Shown: positions 16,327-25,150, counted from the stretch's first letter. The stretch is 64,000 nucleotides of DNA from Kribbella rubisoli (GCF_004217145.1 NZ_SHKR01000013.1:990344-1054343); one strand, 5' to 3'. Numbers and translations are program-made. Notes: generated by a model not told the origin, from the sequence alone.

Positions 16327-17351
16327 TGGATGACAAAACCACAAGCACCCGCCGTCCTCGCTCCGCGGGGACGGCGGGTGGTGTGGGAACAGCTGTGGAG
16401 GATCTGCAGGTGGGTTGGGGGTCCGAGAGCCGGCCGGTGGAGTGGCACGAACCTCCGACCCCTGACGGTGCCGGAGCTCTGCGGAGAGCGTTCGGCCGGA
16501 ACCTGACGGCGTACGGGTTTCTCTGTGCGGCCTTGATCTGCTTCGCCTTGTTCTCCTGGTATCCGATGGTTCGGGAAGTTGTGCTGAGTTTTCAGCAAAA
16601 CAACTTCGTGGATCCGGGAGTCTGGGTCGGGTTCGACAACTTTCGTACGGTCATTGCGGACCCGGCGTTCCGGTCTGCGTGGTTGAACACGGCGGCCTTC
16701 AGCGGGTTGGCGCTGGTGATCGGGTACGCCGTGCCGTTCGTGCTCGCCGTCGTGCTCAATGAGTTGAAGCATGCGAAGGCGTACCTGCGGTTCGTCGTGT
16801 ACCTGCCGGTGATGCTTCCGCCGGCGGTCGCCGTACTGCTGTTCAAGTGGTTCTACGACCCGGGCGCAGGCCTCTTCAACCAGGCGCTCGACGTCGTACA
16901 CATTCCGCCGTTGAGCTGGCTGGACTCGACGAGTACGGCGCTCATCAGCCTGGTGATCGTGTCGACCTGGATGAACCTCGGCACCGGCACGCTGATCTAC
17001 CTCGCCGCGCTGCAGAGCATCCCCGGCGATCTGTACGAGTCCGCGGAGCTCGACGGCGCGGGCCTGTTCCGGCGCGTCTGGCACGTGACGATCCCGCAGA
17101 CCAAGCTGATCCTGCTGGTGATGCTGCTCCTGCAGATCGTCGCGACGATGCAGGTCTTCATCGAGCCGTACCTGCTGACCGGCGGCGGCCCGGAGAACGC
17201 GACCGTGACGGTCGCCTACCTGATGTACCAGTACGCCTTCAACTTCGGCGACTTCGGCGGCGGTTCCGCACTCGGCCTGATGCTGATGATCGTCCTGCTG
17301 GTCTTCTCCACGGTCTACCTGCGTGTGTCGCGCGAGGAGGACGCCCGATGA
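16326..17351 (+). CDS. Sugar ABC transporter permease (MalF type)
   Basis: 341 aa, with a long charged N-terminal tail of about 60 residues before six membrane segments. EAA loop: YESAELDGAGLFRRVW. ATG overlaps the binding-protein stop (TGATG) and its stop overlaps the next ATG (ATGA), so the three are one translational unit. No dedicated ATPase. Confidence 0.92.
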   Translation: MDDKTTSTRRPRSAGTAGGVGTAVEDLQVGWGSESRPVEWHEPPTPDGAGALRRAFGRNLTAYGFLCAALICFALFSWYPMVREVVLSFQQNNFVDPGVWVGFDNFRTVIADPAFRSAWLNTAAFSGLALVIGYAVPFVLAVVLNELKHAKAYLRFVVYLPVMLPPAVAVLLFKWFYDPGAGLFNQALDVVHIPPLSWLDSTSTALISLVIVSTWMNLGTGTLIYLAALQSIPGDLYESAELDGAGLFRRVWHVTIPQTKLILLVMLLLQIVATMQVFIEPYLLTGGGPENATVTVAYLMYQYAFNFGDFGGGSALGLMLMIVLLVFSTVYLRVSREEDAR

Positions 17352-18217
17352 GGACCTTGGTCTCACCGCTCGCTCTCCGCACGCCGCGCGGCCGGGTCAT
17401 CTACTGGACGATCCTGACGGTGACGGTCGTCGGGTTCACCGGCGCGTTCGTGTTCCCGCTCTACTGGATGGTGACGGGCGCGCTCAAGTCACCTGACGAG
17501 CTCGCGCAGATTCCGCCCAGCTTCTTCCCGAAACACTTCGACCTGCACGTGTACGTCGACGCGTGGGAGCAGCTCCAGCTCGGAGTCTTCCTGAAGAACA
17601 CCGTGCTGTACGCCGGTGGCGCGTGGCTGTTCACGCTCGCGGTCGACGTCAGCGCGGCGTACGCGTTGTCGAAACTGCGGCCGATCTTCGGGAAGCTGGT
17701 GCTCGGCGCGATGCTGGCGACGCTGATGATCCCGCCGATGGTGCTGCTGCTGCCGACGTACCTGGTTGCGAAGGACCTGCCGATCTTCCACGCGAACCTA
17801 CTGAACACTCCGTGGGCGATTTGGTTGCCGGCGGCAGCGAACGGCTTCTTCGTGTTCCTGCTGAAGCGGTTCTTCGACTCGATCCCCCGCGAGCTGCTGG
17901 AGGCCGCGGAGATCGACGGCGCCTCACCCGCGAGGATCCTCTGGTCGATCGTCCTGCCGGTCTCCCGCCCGATCATCGGCGTCGTGTCGATCCTGTCCGT
18001 GGTCACGGTCTGGAAGGACTTCGTCTGGCCCCTCCTGGTCCTCCCGGAGACCGACAAGATGTCCATCAGCGTAGGTATCGCCTCCCTATCGGCCCAAATG
18101 CCCCAGAACGTCCTCATCGCGTCGCTGGTAATCGCCAGCCTGCCCACAATCCTGGTGTTCTTCATCTTCCAACGCAGCATCATGGCCGGCCTCACGGCCG
18201 GAAGCCTCAAAGGTTAA
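17348..18217 (+). CDS. Sugar ABC transporter permease (MalG type)
   Basis: 289 aa, six membrane segments, EAA loop LEAAEIDGASPARILW, C-terminal GLTAGSLKG typical of this family. It pairs with the preceding permease. It ends 9 bp before the GH13 gene, which therefore belongs to the same operon. Confidence 0.92.
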   Translation: MRTLVSPLALRTPRGRVIYWTILTVTVVGFTGAFVFPLYWMVTGALKSPDELAQIPPSFFPKHFDLHVYVDAWEQLQLGVFLKNTVLYAGGAWLFTLAVDVSAAYALSKLRPIFGKLVLGAMLATLMIPPMVLLLPTYLVAKDLPIFHANLLNTPWAIWLPAAANGFFVFLLKRFFDSIPRELLEAAEIDGASPARILWSIVLPVSRPIIGVVSILSVVTVWKDFVWPLLVLPETDKMSISVGIASLSAQMPQNVLIASLVIASLPTILVFFIFQRSIMAGLTAGSLKG

Positions 18218-18226
18218 GGAGATTCG

Positions 18227-19768
18227 ATGGCCGACGAATGGTGGCGCGGAGCTGCGATTTATCAGGTCTATCTGCGGAGTTTTGCCGATGGCAACGATGA
18301 TGGGGTCGGGGATCTGGCCGGTTTGCGTGCCAAGTTGGCGTATTTGGCCGAGCTTGGGGTGGACGCTATCTGGTTGAACCCGTGGTATCCGTCTCCGATG
18401 GCTGACGGTGGATACGACGTGGCCGACTACCGGGCGATCGACCCGGCGTTCGGGACGTTGGCGGAGGCCGAGGCGTATATCGCGGAGGCGCATGCGCTGA
18501 ACATCCGGACGATCATCGACATCGTGCCGAACCACGGCTCCGACCAGCAGGACTGGTTCGTCGAGGCCCTGCGCGCCGGCCCGGGGTCGCCCGAGCGCGA
18601 GCGGTTCCTGTTCCGGGCCGGCCGGAACGATGGTCCGCCCAACGACTGGCAGTCGATCTTCAACGGGCCGGCGTGGACTCAGGTGGAAGACGGTGAGTGG
18701 TACTTGCACCTGTTTGCGCCCGAGCAGCCCGACTTCAACTGGCGGAACCCGGAGGTTGTCGAGGAATTTCACGACATCCTCCGGTTCTGGCTGGATCGCG
18801 GCGTCGACGGGATCCGGATCGACAGTGCCGCCGTCCTGTTCAAGGACCTGGACAGCGTCGAGGAGTCGTACACCGACCACGACGAAGTACACGAGGTCTA
18901 TCGCGGCTGGCGGCACCTCACCGATCAGTACGACGGACGCTTCCTCGTCGGCGAGATGTGGATGCCGGACCAGGAACGCTTCGCGCTGTACCTGCGGCCG
19001 GACGAGATGCAGACCGCGTTCAACTTCGACTTCCTGTCGCGTCCGTGGGAGGCCGACGAGCTCCGCGCCTCCATCGACCTCACCCTCTCGACCCACGTGC
19101 CGATCGGAGCGCCCCCGACCTGGGTGCTGTCGAACCACGACGTCACCCGCCCGGTGACGAAGTACGGCCGCCCCGACACGTCGTTCTCCCACCAGGACCG
19201 CAAGCACGGGATGCAGACCGATCTGGTGCTGGGCGAGCGCCGGGCCCGCGCGGCCGCCCTGCTCGCCATGGCGCTTCCCGGAAGCCTCTACGTCTACCAG
19301 GGCGAAGAGCTCGGGTTGCCAGAGGTTGAGGACCTGCCGGACGAGCTGTTGCAGGACCCGATCTTCGCCCGCTCGGGAGGCACGGACCGGGGGCGGGATG
19401 GTTGCCGAGTGCCCCTACCTTGGTCCGGCAAGGAACCGCCCTTCGGCTTCGGTGCGGGTACGCCGTGGCTCCCGCAGCCGGCGGACTGGAAGAACCTGAC
19501 GGTCGAATCCCAGCACGACGACCAGAACTCGATGCTGGCCCTGTACCGCACCGGCCTACGGATCCGACGCGAACTGCTCGGGGACGGAACGCTCACCTGG
19601 ATGGACTCCCCACCCGACGTCCTCAGCTTCCAGCGCGAGACCCTCACCTGCATCACCAACCTGAGCGCCGACCCGATCGAGCTGCCGTCGCACGAGGAGG
19701 TGCTGCTGAGCAGCATCCCCCTCGACAACGGCAAACTCCCAACCGACGCAACCGCCTGGATCAGATGA
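18227..19768 (+). CDS. GH13 alpha-glucosidase (oligo-1,6-/alpha-1,4-glucosidase type)
   Basis: 513 aa, no signal peptide, so cytoplasmic. The (beta/alpha)8 GH13 motifs are present: DIVPNHGSDQQDWF (region I), GIRIDSA with the nucleophile Asp199, LVGEMWMPD with acid/base Glu243, and LSNHDVTRP with Asp305. The N-terminus WWRGAAIYQVYLRSFAD is typical of oligosaccharide-cleaving alpha-glucosidases. AAGGAGATTCG precedes ATG 18227. It follows the transporter directly, so it would hydrolyse the imported alpha-glucoside. Confidence 0.92.
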   Translation: MADEWWRGAAIYQVYLRSFADGNDDGVGDLAGLRAKLAYLAELGVDAIWLNPWYPSPMADGGYDVADYRAIDPAFGTLAEAEAYIAEAHALNIRTIIDIVPNHGSDQQDWFVEALRAGPGSPERERFLFRAGRNDGPPNDWQSIFNGPAWTQVEDGEWYLHLFAPEQPDFNWRNPEVVEEFHDILRFWLDRGVDGIRIDSAAVLFKDLDSVEESYTDHDEVHEVYRGWRHLTDQYDGRFLVGEMWMPDQERFALYLRPDEMQTAFNFDFLSRPWEADELRASIDLTLSTHVPIGAPPTWVLSNHDVTRPVTKYGRPDTSFSHQDRKHGMQTDLVLGERRARAAALLAMALPGSLYVYQGEELGLPEVEDLPDELLQDPIFARSGGTDRGRDGCRVPLPWSGKEPPFGFGAGTPWLPQPADWKNLTVESQHDDQNSMLALYRTGLRIRRELLGDGTLTWMDSPPDVLSFQRETLTCITNLSADPIELPSHEEVLLSSIPLDNGKLPTDATAWIR

Positions 19769-19774
19769 GGCGGT

Positions 19775-20840
19775 TCAGGTGGACGGCTTCCACGGTCGTA
19801 CGTCGAGCCGGCCCCAACCATCGCGACGGCCTGCGACCTGGGCGTCGATCAACTCGGCGATCCACCGGGCACGGTCGCGCAACGACTCGGGCACCCCGGA
19901 CTCGTTTGCGGCCGTGAAAAAAGCCGCCGGAATGCGAGCACGGAGATGTTGTACGCGGCCGATCGCCCGGTCGCGCGTCATCCCCAGGCGTGCTCCGGCG
20001 GCCGCCCAGGGGCCGCCATCGGTTTGGTACTTCATACCCGGTGCAGCGGACAATGCCTGGCAGAGGTCTTCTTGGTGAAGCCGCCGCCAGCGTCCGTCCT
20101 GGTCCTGGATGCGGTCGTATCGTCGGGAGACGAGCACTTCGTAGCGGTCGGTCGTCAACACCTCGGTCGCCGCGGCGGGGAGGCCGCAGAGCTGAGCTGC
20201 GCGCAGGCAGAGGTGTTCGTTCAGGTGATGCCCTTCGTAGTTCGGCATCGACGACTTGAGGATGTGAGTCGTCGGCGTCGAGTCGCACGGGACGCCCCAA
20301 CGCCCATCCGGTGAACGGAAGAGTGCGATCTTGCTCTGTGCTCCGGCCAGACTCCACCGGCCGGCGTTCCGGCCTGGATCCCAGCTCTCCGGACTCCGCG
20401 CGAGGTCAGTGAGAGTACGCCCGATCGCCTCGTCGTCGAGCCACTCGATCTCACCCTGGCGGCTCGCGTCGTCGCAGTCCGATGTCATCGGCAAGATCTG
20501 TACGGCGCCCGCGGCGTCACGGCCGATGTGGCCGAGCAGGGCGAACGGGTTGTTCGCGGACACGCCGTACTTGCGGCCCAGCCGTTGGAGTGCGGGTTCG
20601 CTGTCGGGCAGTAGGCCGGAGATGAAGGCGAGAACCCGCTTGTTCGGGTGCGCCTTCCGCTTTCGGCATGGACAGCGACAACGGCACGCTCAACGGCCGG
20701 CTCCGATAGGTGTCGTCGTACTCGAACGAGAGGTTGCCATGCGCGTTCTGGTGCAGGGTGCCGACCCGGACACCGTCCAGGTACGTGGCGAGCTGGTCTT
20801 CAGCCGTCGACGGCTCGCCGGTGTTCCGGCTCGCGCGCGG
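19775..20840 (-). pseudogene. hipA: Decayed hipA toxin kinase gene
   Basis: HipA-like sequence is split and incomplete. The N-terminal part (LATYLDGVRVGTLHQNAHGN and on to LSLSMPKAEG) is read in one frame from about 20798 to 20650. It then shifts by 1 nt, within about 20641-20666, into the frame that runs from 20563 to 19775. That frame keeps the GAQSK loop and the ATP-binding THILK, but goes directly from MKYQTDGGP to a C-terminal helical part (AIGRVQHLRARIPAAFF). About 100 residues that should carry the catalytic Asp/Asn (DAHAKN) and metal site (YDVAS) are absent. No start codon lies in the first frame after the in-frame TGA at 20841. The gene cannot encode an active kinase. Confidence 0.85.
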
Positions 20841-21105
20841 TCAGGGGGCTGAAGACCTCTTCCCAAGCGGTCTCGGTCGGATCCTCGGTCGCAGCGTCGT
20901 CGTCGCTGACCAGCAGCGTAAGTCCGGCCGCGGCGAGAGTGTTCAGAACGAGTTGCAGTTCGAGACGTGCGTGGCCGCGTTCCAGTCGAATGAGCCACTC
21001 GCGGGAGACTCCGGCTTCCCGGGCAAGCTGTTCCTGTGTCAGGCGACGCCGTGCCCGCGCCTGGCGCACGGCGGCGCCGAGGTCGTGTGCGCTACGGATC
21101 TCCAT
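20800..21105 (-). CDS. hipB: HipB-like XRE family antitoxin/regulator
   Basis: 101 aa. A complete XRE helix-turn-helix at residues about 8-62 (LGAAVRQARARRRLTQEQLA, then GVSREWLIRLERG). The C-terminal 30 residues form an acidic tail. ATG 21105 is preceded by AGGGAG at 6 nt; a longer reading from 21162 would start inside the operator. It lies just upstream of the hipA remnant, the normal hipBA order. The reading frame is intact although its partner is broken, so it may survive as a DNA-binding protein. Confidence 0.85.
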   Translation of the reverse strand: MEIRSAHDLGAAVRQARARRRLTQEQLAREAGVSREWLIRLERGHARLELQLVLNTLAAAGLTLLVSDDDAATEDPTETAWEEVFSPLTAREPEHRRAVDG

Positions 21106-21120
21106 CGGCGCTCCCTGCGT

Positions 21121-21189
21121 GTGGTCGTACGGCCACATTAGCAGATGTTGCAGTACGACCACAAAGATGGGGGTGGTCGTACTGCAACA
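21121..21189. promoter_or_regulatory. HipB operator region: perfect 17-bp inverted repeat plus a third half-site
   Basis: TGTTGCAGTACGACCAC at 21146-21162 is the exact reverse complement of 21173-21189, with a 10-nt loop. GTGGTCGTAC occurs a third time at 21121-21130, next to the hipB start (21105). The location fits autoregulation by HipB. The 17-bp hairpin is also 9 bp beyond the copA stop codon (21198) and could terminate that transcript. Confidence 0.7.
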
Positions 21190-21197
21190 CTCATCGC

Positions 21198-23414
21198 TTA
21201 TGTGAGCGAACGGAACCGACGCAGCCGTAGGCTGTTGGATACGACGAAGACCGAGCTGAAGGCCATCGCGGCCCCGGCCAGCATGGGGTTCAGCAGGCCG
21301 GCGGCGGCGAGCGGCAGTGCCAACACGTTGTAGGCGAAGGCCCAGAACAGGTTGCCCTTGATCGTGCGCAACGTGCTGCGGGACAGCCGAATGGCATCCA
21401 CAGCCGCCCGCAAATCGCCGCGTACCAACGTCAGATCGCTTGCTTCGATCGCTACGTCGGTGCCGGTGCCCATGCTCAGGCCGAGGTCGGCCTGGGCGAG
21501 GGCGGCCGCGTCGTTGACGCCGTCACCGATCATCGCGACCACGCGACCCTCGTCCTGCAGCTTCTTCACCGCGTCGACCTTGCCGGCCGGGAGTACTTCG
21601 GCGATCACGTCGTCGATCCCGACCTCGCCGGCAACCTTCAGCGCAACTGCTTCGTTGTCGCCGGTCAGCAGCACCGGCCGCAGACCCAGCTCGCGCAACT
21701 GAGAGATCGCCTGCACCGACGTCGGTTTCACGGTGTCCGCAACAACCAGCACGGCCCGCGCAACCCCGTCCCAGCCGACCGCAACCGCCGTACTGCCTTC
21801 CGCCTCAGCATGTTCCTTCGCGTGGGCGAGTTCGGAGGGCAGGTGCTGGCTCCACTCCTCCAGCAAGCGAGTCCGCCCGACGAGTACGGCGTGCCCGTCG
21901 ACGATCCCTTGCACCCCAAGACCTTCGACGTTCCCGAAGTCCTCGACCTCAGGCAGCTTCCCGGCGGTTGATGCAGCCCGGGCGACGGCCTGCGCGATCG
22001 GGTGCTCCGACGAGTGCTCCAGCGCGCCCGCCAACCGCAGTACCTCGGCCCGCTCCTGACCGGGAGCCAGCAGTACGTCGACCAGCTCCATCCGGCCCGT
22101 GGTCACGGTGCCCGTCTTGTCCAGTACGACGGTGTCGACGCGCCGCGTGGACTCGAGCACCTCCGGCCCCTTGATCAGGATGCCCAACTGCGCGCCACGA
22201 CCGGTCCCGACCATCAACGCGGTCGGTGTGGCCAGCCCCAACGCACACGGGCAGGCGATGATCAGTACGGCGACCGCCGCCGTGAACGCGACCTCCACCG
22301 GCGAACCGTTGCCCAGCCAGAAGCCGAGCGTCGCCAGCGCAAGCCCGATCACGATCGGCACGAAGATCCCGGACACCTTGTCGGCAAGGCGTTGTACGGC
22401 GGCCTTCCCGTTCTGCGCGTCCTCGACCAGCCGCGCCATCTGCGCCAGCTGAGTATCCGCGCCGACTCGCACAGCCCGTACGACGAGCCGTCCGCCCGCA
22501 TTGACGGTCGCACCAACGACTGCGTCACCAGCGCCGACCTCGACCGGCACGGACTCGCCGGTCAGCATCGACGCGTCGACCGCGCTGCTCCCGGTCACGA
22601 TCACACCGTCCGTCGCGATCTTCTCGCCAGGCCGGACGACGAACTCGTCGCCTACGACCAGCTGGTCAGCCGGGATCCGAGTCTCCGTACCGTTCCGCAG
22701 TACTGCGACATCCTTTGCCCCGAGCTCCAGCAGAGCGCGCAAGGCGGCACCGGACCGACGCTTGGCCCGCGCCTCGAAGTACCGCCCGGACAGGATGAAC
22801 ACGGTGACCGCGGTCGCCACCTCGAGGTAGATCTCCTCGGCGCCGCTGCCCCGGGACGGGATCAGCGTGAACGGCATCTTCATGCCTGGTTCGCCCGCCG
22901 AGCCGAGGAACAACGCGTACAGCGACCAGAGGAACGAGCTCACCACGCCCAGCGAGATCAGCGTGTCCATCGTCGTCGCGGCGTGCCGCAGGTTTGTCCA
23001 GGCGGCCTTGTGGAACGGCCAGGCCGCCCACGTGACCACCGGGAACGCCAGGGTCAGTGACGCCCACTGCCACGAGTTGAACTGCAGCGCCGGGATCATC
23101 CCGAACGCGACCACCGGCACCGTGAGCACGATGCTCGCGATCAGCCGCTGCCGCAGGGGCTTCAGCTCATCCGGCTCCTCCGCCTCGGTCGTGACGGCCG
23201 GCGTCGGCAGGGCCGCGGTGTAGCCGGTCTTCTCGACGGTGGCGACCAGGTCGTCGGTGGAGACGCCCTCGGGGTACGTCACCTTCGCCTTCTCGGTGGA
23301 ATAGTTGACAGTCGCCGTGACGCCGTCCATCCGGTTCAGCTTCTTCTCGACCCGGGCGGCGCAGGAAGCGCACGTCATCCCGCCGATGATGAGCTCAACG
23401 GACTGGTTGCTCAT
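21198..23414 (-). CDS. copA: Copper-exporting P1B-type ATPase
   Basis: 738 aa. One N-terminal metal-binding HMA domain (MTCASC, Cys15 and Cys18), about eight membrane segments, the CPC metal site near residue 390 (IACPCALGLATP), the phosphorylation motif DKTGT near 433, and GDGVND near 631. Exports Cu(I) from the cytoplasm at the expense of ATP. ATG 23414 has GAGGAGG 9 nt upstream. It is the last gene of the csoR-copZ-23395 operon, overlapping the preceding gene by 20 nt, and is expected to be induced by copper through CsoR. Confidence 0.95.
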   Translation of the reverse strand: MSNQSVELIIGGMTCASCAARVEKKLNRMDGVTATVNYSTEKAKVTYPEGVSTDDLVATVEKTGYTAALPTPAVTTEAEEPDELKPLRQRLIASIVLTVPVVAFGMIPALQFNSWQWASLTLAFPVVTWAAWPFHKAAWTNLRHAATTMDTLISLGVVSSFLWSLYALFLGSAGEPGMKMPFTLIPSRGSGAEEIYLEVATAVTVFILSGRYFEARAKRRSGAALRALLELGAKDVAVLRNGTETRIPADQLVVGDEFVVRPGEKIATDGVIVTGSSAVDASMLTGESVPVEVGAGDAVVGATVNAGGRLVVRAVRVGADTQLAQMARLVEDAQNGKAAVQRLADKVSGIFVPIVIGLALATLGFWLGNGSPVEVAFTAAVAVLIIACPCALGLATPTALMVGTGRGAQLGILIKGPEVLESTRRVDTVVLDKTGTVTTGRMELVDVLLAPGQERAEVLRLAGALEHSSEHPIAQAVARAASTAGKLPEVEDFGNVEGLGVQGIVDGHAVLVGRTRLLEEWSQHLPSELAHAKEHAEAEGSTAVAVGWDGVARAVLVVADTVKPTSVQAISQLRELGLRPVLLTGDNEAVALKVAGEVGIDDVIAEVLPAGKVDAVKKLQDEGRVVAMIGDGVNDAAALAQADLGLSMGTGTDVAIEASDLTLVRGDLRAAVDAIRLSRSTLRTIKGNLFWAFAYNVLALPLAAAGLLNPMLAGAAMAFSSVFVVSNSLRLRRFRSLT

Positions 23415-24366
23415 GTTCGTGTGCCTCCTCTTCATGCGCGGTGGATGTCGGTACGCCGGTCGGCGGGGCGATCGTGGTGCCGGTCGAGTCGACGTGCACC
23501 GTGAACTCCGCGGTGTGAACGGCGCCGGCGTGCTGGAAGTCCAGGAACAGGCTGTACGTGCCCGCGGTCGGGAAGGTCGTCATGAAGTCGATCGACGGGC
23601 CGCCCTTCATCCCCGGCTCGGCGTGCTGCGCCGGGTGGTTGTGCAGGTAGGCCAGGTCACCGCTGCGCAGTGAGACCAGGTGCCCGAAGGCGCCCAGGTA
23701 CGGCTGCAGGTCGGTCACCGGCTTGCCGTTCTTGCTGACCTTGAACGTCAGCTGCGATTCCTTGCCCGCAACCGGCGTACCGGCGAGCGTCACGTCGTAC
23801 CCGTGAATGCTGGTGACGGCGGCGGGTTCGTTGAGCGGGACCGGGACATACAGCCCGGTGACGTTGACGTCCGTACCGAGCGTGATGTTCTTGTCGAGGC
23901 CGGCCGGCTGGAAGTCGGCGTACATCCGCCATGTCCCGCCGGCGGTGAACGTGAACGGGATACTCCACGTCCCGTCCGCCGCCAAGGTCGGGTGCACGTG
24001 GTGGAAGCCGGACAGGTCGCGCCGTACGACGATCAGATGCAGATCCTTCTCGTGCGTCCTCGTGTACTGCGTGACCGGCTTGCCGTCAGGCCCTTTGATG
24101 GTGAAACGTAGTGCGGTCTTCGTGCCGGCGGTGAAGAACGTCGACGCCGGGGAGAACGTGTACCCCGCGTCGGACACCGCGAGCCCCGGCAGTTGCCCGC
24201 CGGCGTCGTGACCGCCCGTGTCGCCCATGCCCATCTCCTGCGACTGCGAAGGTGTGTTGGCCGCCGCGATCGGGTCGACCGCGGTGCCGATGCCGTACGC
24301 CGCCCCGAAGGCGAGCGCCAACGCACCGGCGAACGCGCCGAGCCGGAGCGCGGCGGCCCGGCTCAC
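23395..24366 (-). CDS. Membrane-anchored His-rich protein of the copper operon
   Basis: 323 aa. Residues 7-30 form one hydrophobic anchor or uncleaved signal (LGAFAGALALAFGAAYGIGT). Outside, it has Met/His-rich stretches (SQEMGMGDTGGHD), a repeated beta-rich domain with DLHLIVVRRDLSGFHHVHP and LVSLRSGDLAYLHNHPAQH, and a Glu/His tail (EEEAHEHEQ). The His-x-His and Met clusters suggest extracytoplasmic copper binding, perhaps handing copper to or from CopA. The start codon (GTG 24366) overlaps the copZ stop by 4 nt. I know no characterised function; the family is commonly seen beside actinobacterial copA genes. Confidence 0.75.
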   Translation of the reverse strand: MSRAAALRLGAFAGALALAFGAAYGIGTAVDPIAAANTPSQSQEMGMGDTGGHDAGGQLPGLAVSDAGYTFSPASTFFTAGTKTALRFTIKGPDGKPVTQYTRTHEKDLHLIVVRRDLSGFHHVHPTLAADGTWSIPFTFTAGGTWRMYADFQPAGLDKNITLGTDVNVTGLYVPVPLNEPAAVTSIHGYDVTLAGTPVAGKESQLTFKVSKNGKPVTDLQPYLGAFGHLVSLRSGDLAYLHNHPAQHAEPGMKGGPSIDFMTTFPTAGTYSLFLDFQHAGAVHTAEFTVHVDSTGTTIAPPTGVPTSTAHEEEAHEHEQPVR

Positions 24367-24581
24367 GACGCCGCCAGAACGTAGCCCGCCTCGTCGACGG
24401 CCTCACGTACGGCGGTCTCGTCGAGCGCGGACTCACTCGTCACGTGCACCGCGGAGGTGCCGCCCTCGACGAGATCGATCGTCACGTCCTGCACACCGAC
24501 GAGCTTGGTGAGCTCCTCTGTGACTGCGGAGGTGCAGTGCGCGCAGGTCATGCCGGAGACGGAGTAAGTGGTGGTGGTCAT
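24363..24581 (-). CDS. copZ: CopZ-like copper chaperone (HMA domain)
   Basis: 72 aa single heavy-metal-associated domain with MTCAHC (Cys13, Cys16) that binds Cu(I) and delivers it to CopA or CsoR. Full family length. It lies 21 bp downstream of csoR and overlaps the next gene by 4 nt. Confidence 0.92.
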   Translation of the reverse strand: MTTTTYSVSGMTCAHCTSAVTEELTKLVGVQDVTIDLVEGGTSAVHVTSESALDETAVREAVDEAGYVLAAS

Positions 24582-24602
24582 ATCGGTTGCTCCTTGAGTG
24601 AT

Positions 24603-24899
24603 TTAGCTACGAACCAGGCGTGCGATCGCGTCGGAGGCCTCGCGGACCTTCTCCTCGGCCTCCGGACCGCCCTTCTGCGCGGCCTCGACCACGCAGTGCG
24701 AGAGGTGCTCGTCGAGCAGCTCGAGCGAGAACGACTGCAACGCCTTCGTGGCGGCCGACACCTGGGTCAGGATGTCGATGCAGTACTTGTCCTCCTCGAC
24801 CATCCGCTGCAGACCGCGAATCTGCCCCTCGATCCGCCGCAGCCGCTTCAGGTGGCTGGTCTTCTCAGCGGTGTATCCGTGTACGTGCTCGTCGCTCAT
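24603..24899 (-). CDS. csoR: CsoR copper-sensing repressor
   Basis: 98 aa. The Cu(I) ligands have the spacing of M. tuberculosis CsoR: Cys40, His65 and Cys69 (25 and 29 residues apart), in DKYC and EHLSHC. A helical-bundle DNA-binding core (LKRLRRIEGQIRGLQRMVEE) matches the family. Copper binding releases it from DNA. ATG 24899 is 16 bp from the first of three CsoR-type boxes, so it represses its own operon, including copZ and copA. Confidence 0.94.
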   Translation of the reverse strand: MSDEHVHGYTAEKTSHLKRLRRIEGQIRGLQRMVEEDKYCIDILTQVSAATKALQSFSLELLDEHLSHCVVEAAQKGGPEAEEKVREASDAIARLVRS

Positions 24900-24914
24900 C
24901 TCAAACTCCTCAGC

Positions 24915-24999
24915 TACCCCTCGGGGGTATGTCGACACCCAAAAAGTACCCCCTCCGGGTATCAGATGCAAGTCCTGCTCGGATACCTAGAGGGGGTAT
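24915..24999. promoter_or_regulatory. Three CsoR-type operators
   Basis: Related GC-rich pseudo-palindromes: TACCCCTCGGGGGTAT (24915-24930), TACCCCCTCCGGGTAT (24947-24962) and, in the opposite orientation, ATACCTAGAGGGGGTAT (24983-24999). The second, reversed, reads ATACCCGGAGGGGGTA, matching the third except at two positions. Known CsoR sites have this G/C-tract dyad with flanking TA/AT. Confidence 0.8.
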
Positions 25000-25014
25000 T
25001 CATCCAGCGCGTGC

Positions 25015-25150
25015 TCCGCAGGCGCCTTCCTCGTCGCGACGCTCCTCCCCGCGCCTGCCCCGCGCGCTCCCGCCTGCCCTCCGGCTGCCGCCGGCGTTGT
25101 TTCCGGCTTATCGCCGGGCGGCGAGCTGCCGCTCGCGGTGAATGCTTGGT
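25015..25150. repeat. Degenerate copy of a dispersed repeat
   Basis: This non-coding stretch aligns loosely with the left arm of the large inverted repeat at 58252-58427. The 25018-25058 part (GCAGGCGCCTTCCTCGTCGC and on to GCGCCTGC) matches its start. The 25098-25144 part matches TTTCCGGCT-ATCGCCGGG, GGCTGCCGC and CGCAGTGAATGC. No gene is visible in 25000-25326. Confidence 0.5.

Noticed and set aside
24315..24400. Rho-independent terminator inside the copper operon
   Set aside because: Overlapping reading frames show the operon is read through; no convincing stem and T-tract.
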